Assembly (NCBI GenBank): GCA_910593695.2
Contig: OU343051.1
Coordinates: 31,639,931 to 31,703,930, forward strand
Length of the DNA stretch: 64,000 nucleotides
Reading direction: 5' to 3'
DNA from: Ocypus olens
Lineage: Eukaryota; Arthropoda; Insecta; Coleoptera; Staphylinidae
Part shown: one piece after another, positions 25,671 to 40,086 of the stretch
Position numbering within the stretch: position 1 is the first letter of the stretch
Layout: every line of letters begins with the position of its first letter
Program-made: the position numbers and the translations under genes
The notes under the pieces: generated by a model
Database searches by the model: none
What the model saw: the letters and a program-made list of their open reading frames with translations, nothing else
What the model was told of the DNA's origin: nothing

Positions 25671-28600
25671 GTGAGACTTACAGAAACTGAGACAGGAAAA
25701 ATTTCTTTTGATGTAAATCGTTCGGACAACTGCTGGAAACGCCGAAAAACGATTAAATTTAATTTTTCTTCAAAAATTTATTTTCGTTTTTTTTCGAGTC
25801 CAGAATCACATTCTGAACACTATTTTGTTATAAAAATTATTTGTGAGACTTACAGAAACTGAGACAAGAAAAATTTCTTTTGATGTAAATCGTTCGGACA
25901 ACTGCTGGAAACGCCGAAAAACGATTAAATTTAATTTTTCGTCAAAAATTTATTTTCGTTTTTTTTTGAGTCCAGAATCACATTCTGAACACTATTTTGT
26001 TATAAAAATTATTTGTGAGACTTACAGAAACTGAGACAAGCAAAATTTCTTTTGGTGTAAATCGTACGGACAACTGCTGGAAACGCCGAAAAACGATTAA
26101 ATTTCATTTTTCTTCAAAAATTTATTTTCGTTTTTTTTTTTAGTCCAGAATCACATTCTGAACACTATTTTGTTATAAAAATTATTTGTGAGACTTACAG
26201 AAACTGAGACAAGCAAAATTTCTTTTGGTGTAAATCGTTCGGACAACTGCTGGAAACGCCGAAAAACGATTAAATTTCATTTTTCTTCAAAAATTTATTT
26301 TTGTTTTTTATCGAGTCCAGAATCACATTCTGAACACTATTTTGTTATAAAAATTATTTGTGAGACTTACAGAAACTGAGACAGGAAAAATTTCTTTTGA
26401 TGTAAATCGTTCGGACAACTGCTGGAAACGCCGAAAAACGATTAAATTTAATTTTTCTTCAAAAATTTATTTTCGTTTTTTTTCGAGTCCAGAATCACAT
26501 TCTGAACACTATTTTGTTATAAAAATTATTTGTAAGACTTACAGAAACTGAGACAAGCAAAATTTCTTTTGGTGTAAATCGTACGGACAACTGCTGGAAA
26601 CGCCGAAAAACGATTAAATTTCATTTTTCTTCAAAAATTTATTTTCGTTTTTTTTTTTAGTCCAGAATCACATTCTGAACACTATTTTGTTATAAAAATT
26701 ATTTGTGAGACTTACAGAAACTGAGACAAGCAAAATTTCTTTTGGTGTAAATCGTACGGACAACTGCTGGAAACGCCGAAAAACGATTAAATTTCATTTT
26801 TCTTCAAAAATTTATTTTCGTTTTTTTTTTTAGTCCAGAATCACATTCTGAACACTATTTTGTTATAAAAATTATTTGTGAGACTTACAGAAACTGAGAC
26901 AAGAAAAATTTCTTTTGATGTAAATCGTTCGGACAACTGCTGGAAACGCCGAAAAACGATTAAATTTAATTTTTCGTCAAAAATTTATTTTCGTTTTTTT
27001 TTGAGTCCAGAATCACATTCTGAACACTATTTTGTTATAAAAATTATTTGTGAGACTTACAGAAACTGAGACAGGAAAAATTTCTTTTGATGTAAATCGT
27101 TCGGACAACTGCTGGAAACGCCGAAAAACGATTAAATTTAATTTTTCTTCAAAAATTTATTTTCGTTTTTTTTCGAGTCCAGAATCACATTCTGAACACT
27201 ATTTTGTTATAAAAATTATTTGTGAGACTTACAGAAACTGAGACAAGAAAAATTTCTTTTGATGTAAATCGTTCGGACAACTGCTGGAAACGCCGAAAAA
27301 CGATTAAATTTAATTTTTCGTCAAAAATTTATTTTCGTTTTTTTTTGAGTCCAGAATCACATTCTGAACACTATTTTGTTATAAAAATTATTTGTGAGAC
27401 TTTCAGAAACTGAGACAAGCAAAATTTCTTTTGGTGTAAATCGTACGGACAACTGCTGGAAACGCCGAAAAACGATTAAATTTCATTTTTCTTCAAAAAT
27501 TTATTTTTGTTTTTTATCGAGTCCAGAATCACATTCTGAACACTATTTTGTTATAAAAATTATTTGTGAGACTTACAGAAACTGAGACAAGCAAAATTTC
27601 TTTTGGTGTAAATCGTTCGGACAACTGCTGGAAACTACGAAAAACGATTAAATTTCATTTTTCTTCAAAAATTTATTTTCGTTTTTTATCGAGTCCAGAA
27701 TCACATTCTGAACACTATTTTGTTATAAAAATTATTTGTGAGACTTACAGAAACTGAGACAAGAAAAATTTCTTTTGATGTAAATCGTTCGGACAACTGC
27801 TGGAAACGCCGAAAAACGATTAAATTTAATTTTTCTTCAAAAATTTATTTTCGTTTTTTTTTGAGTCCAGAATCACATTCTGAACACTATTTTGTTATAA
27901 AAATTATTTGTGAGACTTACAGAAACTGAGACAAGCAAAATTTCTTTTGGTGTAAATCGTTCGGACAACTGCTGGAAACGCCGAAAAACGATTAAATTTC
28001 ATTTTTCTTCAAAAATTTATTTTTGTTTTTTATCGAGTCCAGAATCACATTCTGAACACTATTTTGTTATAAAAATTATTTGTGAGACTTACAGAAACTG
28101 AGACAGGAAAAATTTCTTTTGATGTAAATCGTTCGGACAACTGCTGGAAACGCCGAAAAACGATTAAATTTAATTTTTCTTCAAAAATTTATTTTCGTTT
28201 TTTTTTCGAGTCCAGAATCACATTCTGAACACTATTTTGTTATAAAAATTATTTGTGAGACTTACAGAAACTGAGACAAGCAAAATTTCTTTTGATGTAA
28301 ATCGTTCGGACAACTGCTGGAAACGCCGAAAAACGATTAAATTTAATTTTTCTTCAAAAATTTATTTTCGTTTTATTTTGAGTCCAGAATCACATTCTGA
28401 ACACTATTTTGTTATAAAAATTATTTGTGAGACTTACAGAAACTGAGACAGGAAAAATTTCTTTTGATGTAAATCGTTCGGACAACTGCTGGAAACCCCG
28501 AAAAACGATTAAATTTAATTTTTCTTCAAAAATTTATTTTCGTTTTTTTTCGAGTCCAGAATCACATTCTAAACACTATTTTGTTATAAAAATTATTTGT

Positions 28601-29286
28601 GAGACTTACAGAAACTGAGACAAGAAAAAATTCTTTTGATGTAAATCGTTCGGACAACTGCTGGAAACGCCGAAAAACGATTAAATTTAATTTTTCGTCA
28701 AAAATTTATTTTCGTTTTTTTTTGAGTCCAGAATCACATTCTGAACACTATTTTGTTATAAAAATTATTTGTGAGACTTACAGAAACTGAGACAAGAAAA
28801 ATTTCTTTTGATGTAAATCGTTCGGACAACTGCTGGAAACGCCGAAAAACGATTAAATTTCATTTTTCTTCAAAAATTTATTTTTGTTTTTTATCGAGTC
28901 CAGAATCACATTCTGAACACTATTTTGTTATAAAAATTATTTGTGAGACTTACAGAAACTGAGACAAAAAAAATTTCTTTTGATGTAAATCGTTCGGACA
29001 ACTGCTGGAAACGCCGAAAAACGATTAAATTTCATTTTTCGTCAAAAATTTATTTTTGTTTTTTATCGAGTCCAGAATCACATTCTGAACACTATTTTGT
29101 TATAAAAATTATTTGTGAGACTTACAGAAACTGAGACAGGAAAAATTTATTTTGATGTAAATCGTTCGGACAACTGCTGGAAACCCCGAAAAACGATTAA
29201 ATTTAATTTTTCTTCAAAAATTTATTTTCGTTTTTTTTCGAGTCCAAAATCACATTCTGAACACTATTTTGTTATAAAAATTATTT
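25671..29286 (+). repeat. 21-monomer block, copy 2 of 3
   Basis: This matches copy 1 at 3787-3788 bp and copy 3 (32211-35825) at 6539-6540 bp. It shares gactttcag (near 27400) and the tccaaaatc monomer (near 29245) with copy 3 but not with copy 1, so copies 2 and 3 are the closest pair. Private changes are ctaaacac near 28570, ttcgtcaaa near 29040 and tttattttg near 29148. Similarity with copy 3 extends beyond the block on both sides, from about 24812 to 30338. Confidence 0.87.
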
Positions 29287-32210
29287 GTGAGACTTACAGA
29301 AACTGAGACAAGAAAAATTTCTTTTGATGTAAATCGTTCGGACAACTGCTGGAAACGCCGAAAAACGATTAAATTTCATTTTTCTTCAAAAATTTATTTT
29401 TGTTTTTTATCGAGTCCAGAATCACATTCTGAACACTATTTTGTTATAAAAATTATTTGTGAGACTTAAAGAAACTGAGACAGGAAAAATTTCTTTTGAT
29501 GTAAATCGTTCGGACAACTGCTGGAAACGCCGAAAAACGATTAAATTTAATTTTTCTTCAAAAATTTATTTTCGTTTTTTTTCGAGTCCAGAATCACATT
29601 CTGAACACTATTTTGTTATAAAAATTATTTGTAAGACTTACAGAAACTGAGACAAGCAAAATTTCTTTTGATGTAAATCGTTCGGACAACTGCTGGAAAC
29701 GCCGAAAAACGATTAAATTTAATTTTTCTTCAAAAATTTATTTTCGTTTTATTTTGAGTCCAGAATCACATTCTGAACACTATTTTGTTATAAAAATTAT
29801 TTGTGAGACTTACAGAAACTGAGACAGGAAAAATTTCTTTTGATGTAAATCGTTCGGACAACTGCTGGAAACGCCGAAAAACGATTAAATTTAATTTTTC
29901 TTCAAAAATTTATTTTCGTTTTTTTTCGAGTCCAGAATCACATTCTGAACACTATTTTGTTATAAAAATTATTTGTGAGACTTACAGAAACTGAGACAAG
30001 AAAAATTTCTTTTGATGTAAATCGTTCGGACAACTGCTGGAAACGCCGAAAAAAGATTAAATTTAATTTTTCGTCAAAAATTTATTTTCGTTTTTTTTTG
30101 AGTCCAGAATCACATTCTGAACACTATTTTGTTATAAAAATTATTTGTGAGACTTACAGAAACTGAGACAGGAAAAATTTCTTTTGATGTAAATCGTTCG
30201 GACAACTGCTGGAAACGCCGAAAAACGATTAAATTTAATTTTTCTTCAAAAATTTATTTTCGTTTTTTTTCGAGTCCAGAATCACATTCTGAACACTATT
30301 TTGTTATAAAAATTATTTGTGAGACTTACAGAAACTGAGACAAGCAAAATTTCTTTTGGTGTAAATCGTTCGGACAACTGCTGGAAACGCCGAAAAACGA
30401 TTAAATTTCATTTTTCTTCAAAAATTTATTTTATTTTTTTATCGAGTCCAGAATCACATTCTGAACACTATTTTGTTATAAAAAATATTTGTGAGACTTA
30501 CAGAAACTGAGACAGGAAAAATTTCTTTTGATGTAAATCGTTCGGACAACTGCTGGAAACGCCGAAAAACGATTAAATTTAATTTTTCTTCAAAAATTTA
30601 TTTTCGTTTTTTTTCGAGTCCAGAATCACATTCTGAACACTATTTTGTTATAAAAATTATTTGTGAGACTTACAGAAACTGAGACAAGCAAAATTTCTTT
30701 TGATGTAAATCGTTCGGACAACTGCTGGAAACGCCGAAAAACGATTAAATTTAATTTTTCTTCAAAAATTTATTTTCGTTTTATTTTGAGTCCAGAATCA
30801 CATTCTGAACACTATTTTGTTATAAAAATTATTTGTGAGACTTACAGAAACTGAGACAGGAAAAATTTCTTTTGATGTAAATCGTTCGGACAACTGCTGG
30901 AAACCCCGAAAAACGATTAAATTTAATTTTTCTTCAAAAATTTATTTTCGTTTTTTTTCGAGTCCAGAATCACATTCTGAACACTATTTTGTTATAAAAA
31001 TTATTTGTGAGACTTACAGAAACTGAGACAAGAAAAATTTCTTTTGATGTAAATCGTTCGGACAACTGCTGGAAACGCCGAAAAACGATTAAATTTAATT
31101 TTTCGTCAAAAATTTATTTTCGTTTTTTTTTGAGTCCAGAATCACATTCTGAACACTATTTTGTTATAAAAATTATTTGTGAGACTTACAGAAACTGAGA
31201 CAAGCAAAATTTCTTTTGGTGTAAATCGTTCGGACAACTGCTGGAAACGCCGAAAAACGATTAAATTTCATTTTTCTTCAAAAATTTATTTTTGTTTTTT
31301 ATCGAGTCCAGAATCACATTCTGAACACTATTTTGTTATAAAAATTATTTGTGAGACTTACAGAAACTGAGACAAGAAAAAATTCTTTTGATGTAAATCG
31401 TTCGGACAACTGCTGGAAACGCCGAAAAACGATTAAATTTAATTTTTCGTCAAAAATTTATTTTCGTTTTTTTTTGAGTCCAGAATCACATTCTGAACAC
31501 TATTTTGTTATAAAAATTATTTGTGAGACTTACAGAAACTGAGACAAGAAAAATTTCTTTTGATGTAAATCGTTCGGACAACTGCTGGAAACGCCGAAAA
31601 ACGATTAAATTTCATTTTTCTTCAAAAATTTATTTTTGTTTTTTATCGAGTCCAGAATCACATTCTGAACACTATTTTGTTATAAAAATTATTTGTGAGA
31701 CTTACAGAAACTGAGACAAAAAAAATTTCTTTTGATGTAAATCGTTCGGACAACTGCTGGAAACGCCGAAAAACGATTAAATTTCATTTTTCTTCAAAAA
31801 TTTATTTTTGTTTTTTATCGAGTCCAGAATCACATTCTGAACACTATTTTGTTATAAAAATTATTTGTGAGACTTACAGAAACTGAGACAGGAAAAATTT
31901 CTTTTGATGTAAATCGTTCGGACAACTGCTGGAAACCCCGAAAAACGATTAAATTTAATTTTTCTTCAAAAATTTATTTTCGTTTTTTTTCGAGTCCAGA
32001 ATCACATTCTGAACACTATTTTGTTATAAAAATTATTTGTGAGACTTACAGAAACTGAGACAAGAAAAAATTCTTTTGATGTAAATCGTTCGGACAACTG
32101 CTGGAAACGCCGAAAAACGATTAAATTTAATTTTTCGTCAAAAATTTATTTTCGTTTTTTTTTGAGTCCAGAATCACATTCTGAACACTATTTTGTTATA
32201 AAAATTATTT

Positions 32211-35200
32211 GTGAGACTTACAGAAACTGAGACAGGAAAAATTTCTTTTGATGTAAATCGTTCGGACAACTGCTGGAAACGCCGAAAAACGATTAAATTT
32301 AATTTTTCTTCAAAAATTTATTTTCGTTTTTTTTCGAGTCCAGAATCACATTCTGAACACTATTTTGTTATAAAAATTATTTGTGAGACTTACAGAAACT
32401 GAGACAAGAAAAATTTCTTTTGATGTAAATCGTTCGGACAACTGCTGGAAACGCCGAAAAACGATTAAATTTAATTTTTCGTCAAAAATTTATTTTCGTT
32501 TTTTTTTGAGTCCAGAATCACATTCTGAACACTATTTTGTTATAAAAATTATTTGTGAGACTTACAGAAACTGAGACAAGCAAAATTTCTTTTGGTGTAA
32601 ATCGTACGGACAACTGCTGGAAACGCCGAAAAACGATTAAATTTCATTTTTCTTCAAAAATTTATTTTCGTTTTTTTTTTTAGTCCAGAATCACATTCTG
32701 AACACTATTTTGTTATAAAAATTATTTGTGAGACTTACAGAAACTGAGACAAGCAAAATTTCTTTTGGTGTAAATCGTTCGGACAACTGCTGGAAACGCC
32801 GAAAAACGATTAAATTTCATTTTTCTTCAAAAATTTATTTTTGTTTTTTATCGAGTCCAGAATCACATTCTGAACACTATTTTGTTATAAAAATTATTTG
32901 TGAGACTTACAGAAACTGAGACAGGAAAAATTTCTTTTGATGTAAATCGTTCGGACAACTGCTGGAAACGCCGAAAAACGATTAAATTTAATTTTTCTTC
33001 AAAAATTTATTTTCGTTTTTTTTCGAGTCCAGAATCACATTCTGAACACTATTTTGTTATAAAAATTATTTGTAAGACTTACAGAAACTGAGACAAGCAA
33101 AATTTCTTTTGGTGTAAATCGTACGGACAACTGCTGGAAACGCCGAAAAACGATTAAATTTCATTTTTCTTCAAAAATTTATTTTCGTTTTTTTTTTTAG
33201 TCCAGAATCACATTCTGAACACTATTTTGTTATAAAAATTATTTGTGAGACTTACAGAAACTGAGACAAGCAAAATTTCTTTTGGTGTAAATCGTACGGA
33301 CAACTGCTGGAAACGCCGAAAAACGATTAAATTTCATTTTTCTTCAAAAATTTATTTTCGTTTTTTTTTTAGTCCAGAATCACATTCTGAACACTATTTT
33401 GTTATAAAAATTATTTGTGAGACTTACAGAAACTGAGACAAGAAAAATTTCTTTTGATGTAAATCGTTCGGACAACTGCTGGAAACGCCGAAAAACGATT
33501 AAATTTAATTTTTCTTCAAAAATTTATTTTCGTTTTTTTTTGAGTCCAGAATCACATTCTGAACACTATTTTGTTATAAAAATTATTTGTGAGACTTACA
33601 GAAACTGAGACAGGAAAAATTTCTTTTGATGTAAATCGTTCGGACAACTGCTGGAAACGCCGAAAAACGATTAAATTTAATTTTTCTTCAAAAATTTATT
33701 TTCGTTTTTTTTCGAGTCCAGAATCACATTCTGAACACTATTTTGTTATAAAAATTATTTGTGAGACTTACAGAAACTGAGACAAGAAAAATTTCTTTTG
33801 ATGTAAATCGTTCGGACAACTGCTGGAAACGCCGAAAAACGATTAAATTTAATTTTTCGTCAAAAATTTATTTTCGTTTTTTTTTGAGTCCAGAATCACA
33901 TTCTGAACACTATTTTGTTATAAAAATTATTTGTGAGACTTTCAGAAACTGAGACAAGCAAAATTTCTTTTGGTGTAAATCGTACGGACAACTGCTGGAA
34001 ACGCCGAAAAACGATTAAATTTCATTTTTCTTCAAAAATTTATTTTTGTTTTTTATCGAGTCCAGAATCACATTCTGAACACTATTTTGTTATAAAAATT
34101 ATTTGTGAGACTTACAGAAACTGAGACAAGCAAAATTTCTTTTGGTGTAAATCGTTCGGACAACTGCTGGAAACTACGAAAAACGATTAAATTTCATTTT
34201 TCTTCAAAAATTTATTTTCGTTTTTTATCGAGTCCAGAATCACATTCTGAACACTATTTTGTTATAAAAATTATTTGTGAGACTTACAGAAACTGAGACA
34301 AGAAAAATTTCTTTTGATGTAAATCGTTCGGACAACTGCTGGAAACGCCGAAAAACGATTAAATTTAATTTTTCTTCAAAAATTTATTTTCGTTTTTTTT
34401 TGAGTCCAGAATCACATTCTGAACACTATTTTGTTATAAAAATTATTTGTGAGACTTACAGAAACTGAGACAAGCAAAATTTCTTTTGGTGTAAATCGTT
34501 CGGACAACTGCTGGAAACGCCGAAAAACGATTAAATTTCATTTTTCTTCAAAAATTTATTTTTGTTTTTTATCGAGTCCAGAATCACATTCTGAACACTA
34601 TTTTGTTATAAAAATTATTTGTGAGACTTACAGAAACTGAGACAGGAAAAATTTCTTTTGATGTAAATCGTTCGGACAACTGCTGGAAACGCCGAAAAAC
34701 GATTAAATTTAATTTTTCTTCAAAAATTTATTTTCGTTTTTTTTTCGAGTCCAGAATCACATTCTGAACACTATTTTGTTATAAAAATTATTTGTGAGAC
34801 TTACAGAAACTGAGACAAGCAAAATTTCTTTTGATGTAAATCGTTCGGACAACTGCTGGAAACGCCGAAAAACGATTAAATTTAATTTTTCTTCAAAAAT
34901 TTATTTTCGTTTTATTTTGAGTCCAGAATCACATTCTGAACACTATTTTGTTATAAAAATTATTTGTGAGACTTACAGAAACTGAGACAGGAAAAATTTC
35001 TTTTGATGTAAATCGTTCGGACAACTGCTGGAAACCCCGAAAAACGATTAAATTTAATTTTTCTTCAAAAATTTATTTTCGTTTTTTTTCGAGTCCAGAA
35101 TCACATTCTGAACACTATTTTGTTATAAAAATTATTTGTGAGACTTACAGAAACTGAGACAAGAAAAAATTCTTTTGATGTAAATCGTTCGGACAACTGC

Positions 35201-35825
35201 TGGAAACGCCGAAAAACGATTAAATTTAATTTTTCGTCAAAAATTTATTTTCGTTTTTTTTTGAGTCCAGAATCACATTCTGAACACTATTTTGTTATAA
35301 AAATTATTTGTGAGACTTACAGAAACTGAGACAAGAAAAATTTCTTTTGATGTAAATCGTTCGGACAACTGCTGGAAACGCCGAAAAACGATTAAATTTC
35401 ATTTTTCTTCAAAAATTTATTTTTGTTTTTTATCGAGTCCAGAATCACATTCTGAACACTATTTTGTTATAAAAATTATTTGTGAGACTTACAGAAACTG
35501 AGACAAAAAAAATTTCTTTTGATGTAAATCGTTCGGACAACTGCTGGAAACGCCGAAAAACGATTAAATTTCATTTTTCTTCAAAAATTTATTTTTGTTT
35601 TTTATCGAGTCCAGAATCACATTCTGAACACTATTTTGTTATAAAAATTATTTGTGAGACTTACAGAAACTGAGACAGGAAAAATTTCTTTTGATGTAAA
35701 TCGTTCGGACAACTGCTGGAAACCCCGAAAAACGATTAAATTTAATTTTTCTTCAAAAATTTATTTTCGTTTTTTTTCGAGTCCAAAATCACATTCTGAA
35801 CACTATTTTGTTATAAAAATTATTT
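32211..35825 (+). repeat. 21-monomer block, copy 3 of 3
   Basis: This matches copy 2 at 6539-6540 bp with the same class order and the shared markers gactttcag near 33939 and tccaaaatc near 35785. One T-class copy (33245) has a T run one base shorter than its partner, which changes the offset from 6540 to 6539. The B copy at 33417 reads ttcttcaaa where its partner at 26878 reads ttcgtcaaa. The longer matching interval is about 31351-36877 against 24812-30338, some 5.5 kb. Confidence 0.87.
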
Positions 35826-36513
35826 GTGAGACTTACAGAAACTGAGACAAGAAAAATTTCTTTTGATGTAAATCGTTCGGACAACTGCTGGAAACGCCGA
35901 AAAACGATTAAATTTCATTTTTCTTCAAAAATTTATTTTTGTTTTTTATCGAGTCCAGAATCACATTCTGAACACTATTTTGTTATAAAAATTATTTGTG
36001 AGACTTAAAGAAACTGAGACAGGAAAAATTTCTTTTGATGTAAATCGTTCGGACAACTGCTGGAAACGCCGAAAAACGATTAAATTTAATTTTTCTTCAA
36101 AAATTTATTTTCGTTTTTTTTCGAGTCCAGAATCACATTCTGAACACTATTTTGTTATAAAAATTATTTGTAAGACTTACAGAAACTGAGACAAGCAAAA
36201 TTTCTTTTGATGTAAATCGTTCGGACAACTGCTGGAAACGCCGAAAAACGATTAAATTTAATTTTTCTTCAAAAATTTATTTTCGTTTTATTTTGAGTCC
36301 AGAATCACATTCTGAACACTATTTTGTTATAAAAATTATTTGTGAGACTTACAGAAACTGAGACAGGAAAAATTTCTTTTGATGTAAATCGTTCGGACAA
36401 CTGCTGGAAACGCCGAAAAACGATTAAATTTAATTTTTCTTCAAAAATTTATTTTCGTTTTTTTTCGAGTCCAGAATCACATTCTGAACACTATTTTGTT
36501 ATAAAAATTATTT

Positions 36514-39500
36514 GTGAGACTTACAGAAACTGAGACAAGAAAAATTTCTTTTGATGTAAATCGTTCGGACAACTGCTGGAAACGCCGAAAAACGATTAAA
36601 TTTAATTTTTCGTCAAAAATTTATTTTCGTTTTTTTTTGAGTCCAGAATCACATTCTGAACACTATTTTGTTATAAAAATTATTTGTGAGACTTACAGAA
36701 ACTGAGACAGGAAAAATTTCTTTTGATGTAAATCGTTCGGACAACTGCTGGAAACGCCGAAAAACGATTAAATTTAATTTTTCTTCAAAAATTTATTTTC
36801 GTTTTTTTTCGAGTCCAGAATCACATTCTGAACACTATTTTGTTATAAAAATTATTTGTGAGACTTACAGAAACTGAGACAAGAAAAATTTCTTTTGATG
36901 TAAATCGTTCGGACAACTGCTGGAAACGCCGAAAAACGATTAAATTTAATTTTTCGTCAAAAATTTATTTTCGTTTTTTTTTGAGTCCAGAATCACATTC
37001 TGAACACTATTTTGTTATAAAAATTATTTGTGAGACTTACAGAAACTGAGACAAGCAAAATTTCTTTTGGTGTAAATCGTACGGACAACTGCTGGAAACG
37101 CCGAAAAACGATTAAATTTCATTTTTCTTCAAAAATTTATTTTTGTTTTTTATCGAGTCCAGAATCACATTCTGAACACTATTTTGTTATAAAAATTATT
37201 TGTGAGACTTACAGAAACTGAGACAAGCAAAATTTCTTTTGGTGTAAATCGTTCGGACAACTGCTGGAAACTACGAAAAACGATTAAATTTCATTTTTCT
37301 TCAAAAATTTATTTTCGTTTTTTATCGAGTCCAGAATCACATTCTGAACACTATTTTGTTATAAAAATTATTTGTGAGACTTACAGAAACTGAGACAAGA
37401 AAATTTCTTTTGATGTAAATCGTTCGGACAACTGCTGGAAACACCGAAAAACGATTAAATTTAATTTTTCTTCAAAAATTTATTTTCGTTTTTTTTTGAG
37501 TCCAGAATCACATTCTGAACACTATTTTGTTATAAAAATTATTTGTGAGACTTACAGAAACTGAGACAAGCAAAATTTCTTTTGGTGTAAATCGTTCGGA
37601 CAACTGCTGGAAACGCCGAAAAACGATTAAATTTCATTTTTCTTCAAAAATTTATTTTATTTTTTTATCGAGTCCAGAATCACATTCTGAACACTATTTT
37701 GTTATAAAAAATATTTGTGAGACTTACAGAAACTGAGACATAAAAAATTTCTTTTGATGTAAATCGTTCGGACAACTGCTGGAAACGCCGAAAAACGATT
37801 AAATTTAATTTTTCTTCAAAAATTTATTTTCGTTTTTTTTCGAGTCCAGAATCACATTCTGAACACTATTTTGTTATAAAAATTATTTGTGAGACTTACA
37901 GAAACTGAGACAAGCAAAATTTCTTTTGATGTAAATCGTTCGGACAACTGCTGGAAACGCCGAAAAACGATTAAATTTAATTTTTCTTCAAAAATTGATT
38001 TTCGTTTTATTTTGAGTCCAGAATCACATTCTGAACACTATTTTGTTATAAAAATTATTTGTGAGACTTACAGAAACTGAGACAGGAAAAATTTCTTTTG
38101 ATGTAAATCGTTCGGACAACTGCTGGAAACCCCGAAAAACGATTAAATTTAATTTTTCTTCAAAAATTTATTTTCGTTTTTTTTCGAGTCCAGAATCACA
38201 TTCTGAACACTATTTTGTTATAAAAATTATTTGTGAGACTTACAGAAACTGAGACAAGAAAAATTTCTTTTGATGTAAATCGTTCGGACAACTGCTGGAA
38301 ACGCCGAAAAACGATTAAATTTAATTTTTCGTCAAAAATTTATTTTCGTTTTTTTTTGAGTCCAGAATCACATTCTGAACACTATTTTGTTATAAAAATT
38401 ATTTGTGAGACTTACAGAAACTGAGACAAGCAAAATTTCTTTTGGTGTAAATCGTTCGGACAACTGCTGGAAACGCCGAAAAACGATTAAATTTCATTTT
38501 TCTTCAAAAATTTATTTTTGTTTTTTATCGAGTCCAGAATCACATTCTGAACACTATTTTGTTATAAAAATTATTTGTGAGACTTACAGAAACTGAGACA
38601 AGCAAAATTTCTTTTGGTGTAAATCGTTCGGACAACTGCTGGAAACTACAAAAAACGATTAAATTTCATTTTTCTTCAAAAATTTATTTTCGTTTTTTAT
38701 CGAGTCCAGAATCACATTCTGAACACTATTTTGTTATAAAAATTATTTGTGAGACTTACAGAAACTGAGACAAGAAAAATTTCTTTTGATGTAAATCGTT
38801 CGGACAACTGCTGGAAACGCCGAAAAACGATTAAATTTAATTTTTCTTCAAAAATTTATTTTCGTTTTTTTTTGAGTCCAGAATCACATTCTGAACACTA
38901 TTTTGTTATAAAAATTATTTGTGAGACTTACAGAAACTGAGAAAAGCAAAATTTCTTTTGGTGTAAATCGTTCGGACAACTGCTGGAAACGCCGAAAAAC
39001 GATTAAATTTCATTTTTCTTCAAAAATTTATTTTTGTTTTTTATCGAGTCCAGAATCACATTCTGAACACTATTTTGTTATAAAAATTATTTGTGAGACT
39101 TACAGAAACTGAGACAGGAAAAATTTCTTTTGATGTAAATCGTTCGGACAACTGCTGGAAACGCCGAAAAACGATTAAATTTAATTTTTCTTCAAAAATT
39201 TATTTTCGTTGTTATAAAAATTATTTGTGAGACTTACAGAAACTGAGACAAGAAAAATTTCTTTTGATGTAAATCGTTCGGACAACTGCTGGAAACGCCG
39301 AAAAACGATTAAATTTAATTTTTCTTCAAAAATTTATTTTCGTTTTTTTTTGAGTCCAGAATCACATTCTGAACACTATTTTGTTATAAAAATTATTTGT
39401 GAGACTTACAGAAACTGAGAAAAGCAAAATTTCTTTTGGTGTAAATCGTTCGGACAACTGCTGGAAACGCCGAAAAACGATTAAATTTCATTTTTCTTCA

Positions 39501-39742
39501 AAAATTTATTTTCGTTTTGTATCGAGTCCACAATCACATTCTGAACACTATTTTGTTATAAAAATTATTTGTGAGACTTACAGAAACTGAGACAAGAAAA
39601 ATTTCTTTTGACGTAAATCGTTCGGACAACTGCTGGAAACGCCGAAAAAAGATTAAATTTCATTTTTCTTCAAAAATTTATTTTCGTTTTTTATCGAGTC
39701 CAGAATCACATTCTGAACACTATTTTGTTATAAAAATTATTT
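36514..39742 (+). repeat. Duplicated segment, matched at 41118-44193
   Basis: The offset is 4604 for the first four monomers, then 4432 after one extra L-class monomer (37202), then 4451 after unequal deletions near 39.2 and 43.6 kb. Shared private markers are gaaacaccg (near 37439 and 41871), ttattttatttttttatcg (near 37652 and 42084), acataaaaaattt (near 37737 and 42169), aaaattgatttt (near 37992 and 42424), gagaaaagc (near 38938, 39417, 43370 and 43868) and gttttgtatcg (near 39514 and 43965). The duplication is certain; its direction is not. Confidence 0.88.
39093..39226 (+). repeat. Shortened monomer, 134 bp (38-bp deletion)
   Basis: A class D copy passes from cgtt (monomer 118, base 39210) directly to gttataaaa (monomer 157, base 39211). 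The loss removes inverted repeat 2 completely. Its partner in the 4.4-kb duplication, 43525-43677, has a smaller 19-bp deletion lying inside this one. Confidence 0.92.
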
Positions 39743-40086
39743 GTGAGACTTACAGAAACTGAGACAAGAAAAATTTCTTTTGATGTAAATCGTTCGGACA
39801 ACTGCTGGAAACGCCGAAAAACGATTAAATTTAATTTTTCTTCAAAAATTTATTTTCGTTTTATTTTGAGTCCAGAATCACATTCTGAACACTATTTTGT
39901 TATAAAAATTATTTGTGAGACTTACAGAAACTGAGACAGGAAAAATTTCTTTTGATGTAAATCGTTCGGACAACTGCTGGAAACGCCGAAAAACGATTAA
40001 ATTTAATTTTTCTTCAAAAATTTATTTTTGTTTTTTATCGAGTCCAGAATCACATTCTGAACACTATTTTGTTATAAAAATTATTT
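39743..40086 (+). repeat. Recombinant monomer pair inside the 4.4-kb duplication
   Basis: Flanking monomers on both sides align with 44022-44193 and 44538 onward at 4451 bp, but these two differ from 44194-44537. The first starts like its partner and changes to attttgag at 121-128. The second begins as class D (g25, a41, a91) and ends as class C (t115, ttatcgag). The replaced part runs from about 39842-39862 to between 40005 and 40029, close to one repeat length. The inserted order E-end then D-start is the order found at 20678-20850 and 21711-21883. Confidence 0.72.
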
